This document shows, piece by piece, positions 6,254 through 9,656 of a stretch of DNA of 9,656 nt; positions within the stretch are counted from its first letter, which is position 1, and each line of letters begins with the position of its first letter. Origin of the DNA: Chloroflexota bacterium (GTDB lineage: Bacteria > Chloroflexota > UBA6077 > FW602-bin22 > JACPQP01); the NCBI GenBank assembly GCA_016190465.1, contig JACPQP010000088.1, positions 1 through 9,656 on the forward strand, read 5' to 3'. The notes below the pieces were generated by a model. It did not search any database. It saw nothing but the letters and a program-made list of their open reading frames with translations, and was not told where the DNA came from. The position numbers were made by a program, and so were the translations under genes.

Positions 6254-6283
6254 GTAGGGGCGGCCCCCTGTGGCCGCCCCTAC
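6254..6283. repeat. 12-bp-stem palindrome downstream of permease operon
   Basis: GTAGGGGCGGCC (6254-6265) and GGCCGCCCCTAC (6272-6283) are perfect inverted repeats around a 6-base loop. They sit in the 140-bp gap between permease 2 and the dehydrogenase. There is no T-run, so it is not a classic intrinsic terminator, but it could weaken read-through or protect mRNA 3' ends. The right arm and the following GGAGAGGGGGG match the module inside cobQ. The rest of the gap is G/C-tract sequence with no gene. Confidence 0.8.
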
Positions 6284-6336
6284 GGAGAGGGGGGAGCGGG
6301 TGAGGCAGGGTCGGGCGTAGAGGGGAGTCTGTGACC

Positions 6337-6342
6337 GGAGGT
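6337..6342 (+). promoter_or_regulatory. Ribosome binding site of the dehydrogenase
   Basis: GGAGGT ten bases before the ATG at 6353. An out-of-frame ATG at 6343 lies between them. Confidence 0.6.
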
Positions 6343-6352
6343 ATGTGCACAA

Positions 6353-7384
6353 ATGAGGGGTCGACGCGTCGTCTTTTCCGGGCAGCGCCAGACGGCCTGG
6401 GAGCAGTTTGAGGTCCCGGAGCCGGGCCCGCACGAGGTGTTGATCAAGACGTCGTGGAGCGCGGTGAGCGTTGGCACCGAGACGGCCATCTACTCCGGCA
6501 CCCACATCGGTTTCAGCATCCCGGGCGCGACCTATCCCCGGTATCCGGCGTACCCCGGGTACGCCGCCGTGGGCACGGTGCTGGCCGTGGGGGCCGAGGC
6601 GCACGGCTTCGCTCCCGGTCAGGTGGTGTGCTATGCCGGGCGACACGGCAGCCACGCCGTCTGGGACTCGCGGCGGCCGCCGATGGCGCGCCTCCCGGCG
6701 GGTCTCGCCCCCGATCTGGCCGCGCTGGCTCGACTCGGCACCATCAGCCTGAACGGCGTGCGGCTGGGCAATATCTCGGTGGGAGATCGCGTGGCTGTCC
6801 TCGGCGCCGGGCTCATCGGGCAGTTCGCGGCGCAGCTCGCCCGGCTCTCTGGTGGGCGACCCGTGGTGGTCGCCGACTTCCTGGCGGACCGGCTGCGGGC
6901 GGCGCAGGAGTGCGGGCTTCAGGCGGTCGTCAACCCGGCGGAGCGAGACGTCCTGGCCGTGGGGCGAAGCCTCTCCAGAGACCGGGGGTTCGACGTTGTG
7001 GTAGAGGCAACCGGTGCGCCCGGAGCGGTTGCCCAGGCCCTGACGCTGGTCGCCGATTTCGGGCGAGTTGTGCTGCTGGGGAGCCCGCGCGGCCGAGTCG
7101 AGATCGATCCGTACACCCACATCCACCGACCGGGGGTCACCATCGTGGGAGCCCACGAGCGCACGACGCCATCCGCCGAAAGCGTGTACAGCCACTGGAC
7201 CCAGCAGCGCAACTTCGAGCTGGTCCTCGACCTTCTCCAGACCGGTGATCTGATCGCCGCGCCGCTGATCAGCCACCGATTGCCGGCCTCGCAGGCGGCC
7301 GACGTGTACGAGGATCTCGTGCTGCACCCCGATCGGTATCTCGGGGTGGTGTTCGACTGGGGGGGTGAGGATGAACGGCCGTGA
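6353..7384 (+). CDS. Medium-chain dehydrogenase (Zn-dehydrogenase superfamily, zinc ligands not evident)
   Basis: NAD(P)-dependent oxidoreductase of the medium-chain dehydrogenase superfamily, 343 residues. The N-terminal GroES-like domain has EVLIKTSWSAVSVGTETAIYSG (28-49); the SxGTE form replaces the usual Cys that binds catalytic zinc. The four-cysteine structural zinc lobe is also missing (only Cys93 in this region). The Rossmann domain has VAVLGAGLIG (147-156), VVVADF at the end of strand 2, and the FDVVVEATGAPGAVAQAL stretch. The C-terminal THIHRPGVTIVGAHE and PLISHRLP segments fit the family. Similar SAGTE-type members include BchC-like and sugar or polyol dehydrogenases. It overlaps the next gene by 14 bp, so the two probably act in one pathway, most simply oxidation of the imported sugar or a derivative (inference). 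Confidence 0.9.
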   Translation: MRGRRVVFSGQRQTAWEQFEVPEPGPHEVLIKTSWSAVSVGTETAIYSGTHIGFSIPGATYPRYPAYPGYAAVGTVLAVGAEAHGFAPGQVVCYAGRHGSHAVWDSRRPPMARLPAGLAPDLAALARLGTISLNGVRLGNISVGDRVAVLGAGLIGQFAAQLARLSGGRPVVVADFLADRLRAAQECGLQAVVNPAERDVLAVGRSLSRDRGFDVVVEATGAPGAVAQALTLVADFGRVVLLGSPRGRVEIDPYTHIHRPGVTIVGAHERTTPSAESVYSHWTQQRNFELVLDLLQTGDLIAAPLISHRLPASQAADVYEDLVLHPDRYLGVVFDWGGEDERP

Positions 7385-8423
7385 GCGGCTGCTGCGGGCG
7401 GTGCGCCGGGAGCTCCCGGACCGGGTGCCGGTGACGCTGGCCTACAACCACATCGACGACCTGTGTCGGCAGCGTGGCCATTCGGAGATGGTGGGACGGC
7501 TGCGCCAGGACCAGAAGACGCTGGCCTTCCACAGCCGCGCCCCCTCATTCGACGAGTTTGCCCGCTACCACCGGGAGATCCCGTCCGGGGCGAAGATCAA
7601 CGACTGGGGGGTGGTCCTTTTCCGCAGCCCGACGGGTGAATCGCAGGACCAGCTCCACCCACTGGCAGAGCTGGAGGAGGCTCGCGAGCTGGAGAGCTAT
7701 CCCTTCCCCGATATGACCGAGCCGTGGCGGCACGCCGACCTGGAGACCCGGGTGGCGGCCCTCCACGCGGAGGGGGTGGCCGCCGTCGGCCAGATGTCGC
7801 AGACGATCTTCGAGCTGGCCTGGTACATGCGGGGGATGGAGCAGCTCATGCTCGACTTCTCGGACAACCCGGATTTCGCGGCGGCGCTCCTCGACCGGAT
7901 CGCCGACATTCGCTGCTTCATGGCGAGGCGCTACGCGGAGGCAGGGGTAGACGTGCTGCGCCTGGGCGACGACATCGCCGGGGAGCACACCCTGCTGATG
8001 AGCCTGCCCACCTGGCGCAGGTGGCTGAAGCCACGCCTGGCCCGCGTCATCGCGGCTGCCCGGAGCGTCGACCCGGCTATCCCGGTGAAGTACCACACGG
8101 ACGGCCGGGCGCTGCCGGCGATCCCCGAGCTCTGCGAGATCGGCGTCACCATCCTCAATCCGGTCCAGCCGGAGTGTATGGACCCGGCGGCGTTGAAGAA
8201 GCAGTATGGCGACCGACTGGCTTTCTGGGGCACGATCGGCGTCCAGTCGACCCTGCCCTTCGGGTCGCCCGCCGACGTGCGGGCCGCGGTGCGAACGATG
8301 ATCCAGACGGTCGGCGCTGGCGGCGGCCTGGTGCTGGCGCCGACCCACTCCATCGAAAAGGACGTTCCCTGGGAGAACATCCTGGCCTTCTACGAGGCCG
8401 CCGAAGAGTACGGGGTTTACTGA
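7371..8423 (+). CDS. Uroporphyrinogen decarboxylase-fold protein of unknown substrate
   Basis: Belongs to the UroD/MtaA superfamily of TIM barrels. The ATG at 7371 (350 residues) gives the family-like start MNGRERLLRAVRRELPDRVPV; a GTG at 7365 would add two residues. Visible: LRLGDDIAGEHTLLMSLPTW near Asp200-Asp201, KYHTDGRALPAIPELCEIG (240-258), ILNPVQPECMDP and FWGTIGVQSTLPFGSP. The HTD at 242-244 sits where corrinoid:CoM methyltransferases carry His-x-Cys; Cys255 and Cys269 lie downstream, so metal binding is uncertain. True HemE is unlikely given the sugar-operon context and the absence of other heme genes. Such proteins recur in sugar operons of thermophilic and environmental bacteria, but I know of no assigned reaction. 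The stop lies 6 bp from the convergent gene. Confidence 0.88.
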   Translation: MNGRERLLRAVRRELPDRVPVTLAYNHIDDLCRQRGHSEMVGRLRQDQKTLAFHSRAPSFDEFARYHREIPSGAKINDWGVVLFRSPTGESQDQLHPLAELEEARELESYPFPDMTEPWRHADLETRVAALHAEGVAAVGQMSQTIFELAWYMRGMEQLMLDFSDNPDFAAALLDRIADIRCFMARRYAEAGVDVLRLGDDIAGEHTLLMSLPTWRRWLKPRLARVIAAARSVDPAIPVKYHTDGRALPAIPELCEIGVTILNPVQPECMDPAALKKQYGDRLAFWGTIGVQSTLPFGSPADVRAAVRTMIQTVGAGGGLVLAPTHSIEKDVPWENILAFYEAAEEYGVY

Positions 8424-8429
8424 GGAGGG

Positions 8430-9374
8430 TCAGCGGTCGGCCGGCACCGCGGGAACCGGGACGAAGAGTAACCGCAGATGAACACCGACTTCCCGGAATC
8501 GCCTTTGCACCGCCTCGAAGGGGCTCACCTCCCGGCGAGTCGGCCTGGGGATCACGAGGATGGGCCGCTCGTTGCCAAACCCGCCGCGCCACTCTCCGCC
8601 CACGCGCCGGCGGACCACCTCGCCAACGTAGGCGCCGAACGCTTGCGTTGCCGTCTCCACCGTGTCCCGGCTCTCGTCGGGTCCGAACCCCGTGGCAATG
8701 AGGTCGTCCACGACGGCGAGACTGGCGGGCGAGTAGTCCAGTTGCTTCCCCCAGAACCGCCTCGCACCCTCGACGCAGCCTTCCGCCTGGCGAAGCATCT
8801 CGGCGGCAAGCTCCTCGCGCTGTCGCCGAAAAGCGTCCTCGATGCGCTGCTTCATCTCGGCCTCGGATGCCGAGCGGCGGGACTCGAAGGCGGCAAGCTC
8901 CTCTGGCGTCGCCCGCTCGCTCGGGCTGAGGATCCCGAGGTGGGCTTTCACGCGCCGGATCGTGTCCTGGGCCTCCGGGTTCAGCTCGTCCAGAGGGCTG
9001 GCGGCCGTCGTCAGCAGGAAGCTGCCGTCGGCCAGCTCGCGGACCAGGTAGGCCGGAGCGGTGAGGAATCTCTCTCGTCCGAAGCGAGCCACGAGGCTCG
9101 GGCCGAACAGGTTCGCCCAGGTCACGAACCACGGCTCGAAGGGATCGTTCGCCCGCACACGGTCGAAGTCGCTCTGCACCCGGGCAGCGGGATGACTGGC
9201 CCAGCCGTACTCGCCACCGATGATGACGGACAGGTCGCACAGAGCGTCAAGGTAGGCCTTCGTACCGTCGGGATTGGCAAACTCGGACCCTCGAAGGGAG
9301 ACGCCAGCTAGCAGCCTGTCGGAGAGTACGAGGTTCTCAACCGACCGGGCTGTGGTAGACTGGGAGGTATCCAT
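8430..9374 (-). CDS. Hypothetical protein, possible immunity-type domains
   Basis: I do not recognise this protein with certainty. I chose the ATG at 9374 (314 residues) because upstream extension would run antisense through the transposase gene; its ribosome site is weak (CCAGG). Two conserved-looking parts are visible. Residues 40-130 contain IGGEYGWASHP and NLFGPSLVARFGRERFLTAPAY...ELADGSFLLTTAASPLDE, a pattern I associate loosely with small cytoplasmic proteins of unknown function or immunity proteins. Residues about 210-290 contain DYSPASLAVVDDLI, FGAYVGEVVRRRVGGEW and RPILVIPRP. A charged helical stretch (about 160-205) joins them. There is no signal peptide or membrane segment. It is convergent with the UroD-fold gene and divergent from the transposase, so it is probably its own transcription unit. 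Confidence 0.75.
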   Translation of the reverse strand: MDTSQSTTARSVENLVLSDRLLAGVSLRGSEFANPDGTKAYLDALCDLSVIIGGEYGWASHPAARVQSDFDRVRANDPFEPWFVTWANLFGPSLVARFGRERFLTAPAYLVRELADGSFLLTTAASPLDELNPEAQDTIRRVKAHLGILSPSERATPEELAAFESRRSASEAEMKQRIEDAFRRQREELAAEMLRQAEGCVEGARRFWGKQLDYSPASLAVVDDLIATGFGPDESRDTVETATQAFGAYVGEVVRRRVGGEWRGGFGNERPILVIPRPTRREVSPFEAVQRRFREVGVHLRLLFVPVPAVPADR

Positions 9375-9398
9375 CCTGGCAGCGGTGAACTGGCACAG

Positions 9399-9656
9399 AT
9401 GAGCAGGGCATACAAGAGAGTTGACTACCAGGCGGCCCTGGATGTGACCGTTAGACTGGGGGATTGCCTGCCGCCAGACCACTTGGCGCGCTTTGTCGTG
9501 GATGCGGTCGCCCAGCTCGACCTGTCGCCTATCTATGCCCGGTATGGCTCGCGTGGCGGTGAGCCCTACGCGCCCGAGATCCTGATCGGGCTCCTCTTCT
9601 ACGGTTACGCGACCGGTGTGTTCCGTTCCCGGAAGATCGAGCGGGCGACCTACGAG
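9399..9656 (+). CDS. IS1182/IS5-like transposase, N-terminal 86 residues (runs off right edge)
   Basis: Open from the ATG at 9399 to the right edge with no stop. The sequence has the DUF772-type N-terminus of IS1182/IS5-related transposases: LPPDHLARFVVDAVAQLDLS (about 24-43), PIYARYGSRGGEPYAPEILI and LLFYGYATGVFRSRKIERATYE. The catalytic DDE domain would lie beyond the window, so whether the element is intact cannot be judged. The gene starts 24 bp from the divergent hypothetical gene. Confidence 0.9.
   Translation, partial: MSRAYKRVDYQAALDVTVRLGDCLPPDHLARFVVDAVAQLDLSPIYARYGSRGGEPYAPEILIGLLFYGYATGVFRSRKIERATYE
9399..9656 (+). mobile_element. Left part of an insertion sequence (IS1182/IS5-like)
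   Basis: Inferred from the transposase gene only. The left inverted repeat was not located; it may lie between the hypothetical gene and 9399 or slightly inside that gene's 5' end. The right end is outside the window. Confidence 0.6.

Noticed and set aside
6254..6283. Intrinsic terminator after the permease operon
   Set aside because: A strong stem but no T-run, and the same module appears inside a coding region, so it is better described as a repeat that may influence transcription.
7371..8423. hemE (heme biosynthesis uroporphyrinogen decarboxylase)
   Set aside because: The fold matches but the context is a sugar operon and the sequence motifs resemble the broad UroD/MtaA family rather than canonical HemE.
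8433..8450. Hairpin terminator between the convergent UroD-fold and hypothetical genes
   Set aside because: Only a 5-bp stem (GCGGT/ACCGC) with an 8-base loop and no T-run; it lies inside the 3' end of the hypothetical gene.
8478..9311. Plus-strand open frame opposite the hypothetical protein
   Set aside because: It is the complement of a frame with better protein character (conserved-looking motifs); the plus-strand translation looks like a GC shadow.

Overview
The window is uniformly GC-rich and crowded with short hairpin-forming interspersed repeats. It carries cobalamin genes on the minus strand and a sugar-transport operon on the plus strand. Base composition, gene content and repeat style suggest a Chloroflexota-like (Thermomicrobia-type) bacterium, but this is a guess from protein style and no marker gene is present.

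Layout. (1) Positions 1-4229, minus strand, read right to left: the C-terminal (von Willebrand A) half of a ChlD/BchD-type chelatase subunit, then cobQ (cobyric acid synthase), then cobB/cbiA (cobyrinic acid a,c-diamide synthase, running off the left edge). cobQ and cobB overlap by 4 bases (ATGA). This is a corrin-ring amidation and metal-insertion cluster. (2) Positions 4286-8423, plus strand: two CUT1-type ABC sugar permeases, a medium-chain dehydrogenase without visible zinc ligands, and a uroporphyrinogen-decarboxylase-fold protein, the last two overlapping. This looks like a carbohydrate uptake and catabolism operon, but no solute-binding-protein gene is present at its start. (3) Positions 8430-9374, minus strand: an unrecognised 314-residue protein. 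(4) From 9399 to the right edge: the N-terminus of an IS1182/IS5-like transposase.

The main observation is a 56-bp hairpin element present four times in the same orientation (3-58, 720-775, 3170-3225, 4230-4285), with only three variable positions. Two copies lie in frame inside cobB, one in the linker between its two domains and one at its C-terminus, and both encode the same peptide. A third supplies the stop codon of the chelatase gene. The fourth sits between two head-to-head genes that both appear to lack their 5' ends. A different palindromic element (about 1550-1681) is inserted in frame near the C-terminus of cobQ. The pattern resembles the Rickettsia palindromic elements: small palindromic elements that stay open when read as protein and sit in tolerant places such as linkers and C-termini. 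The copy-4 junction could be a real rearrangement through the repeat or an assembly join at a repeat.
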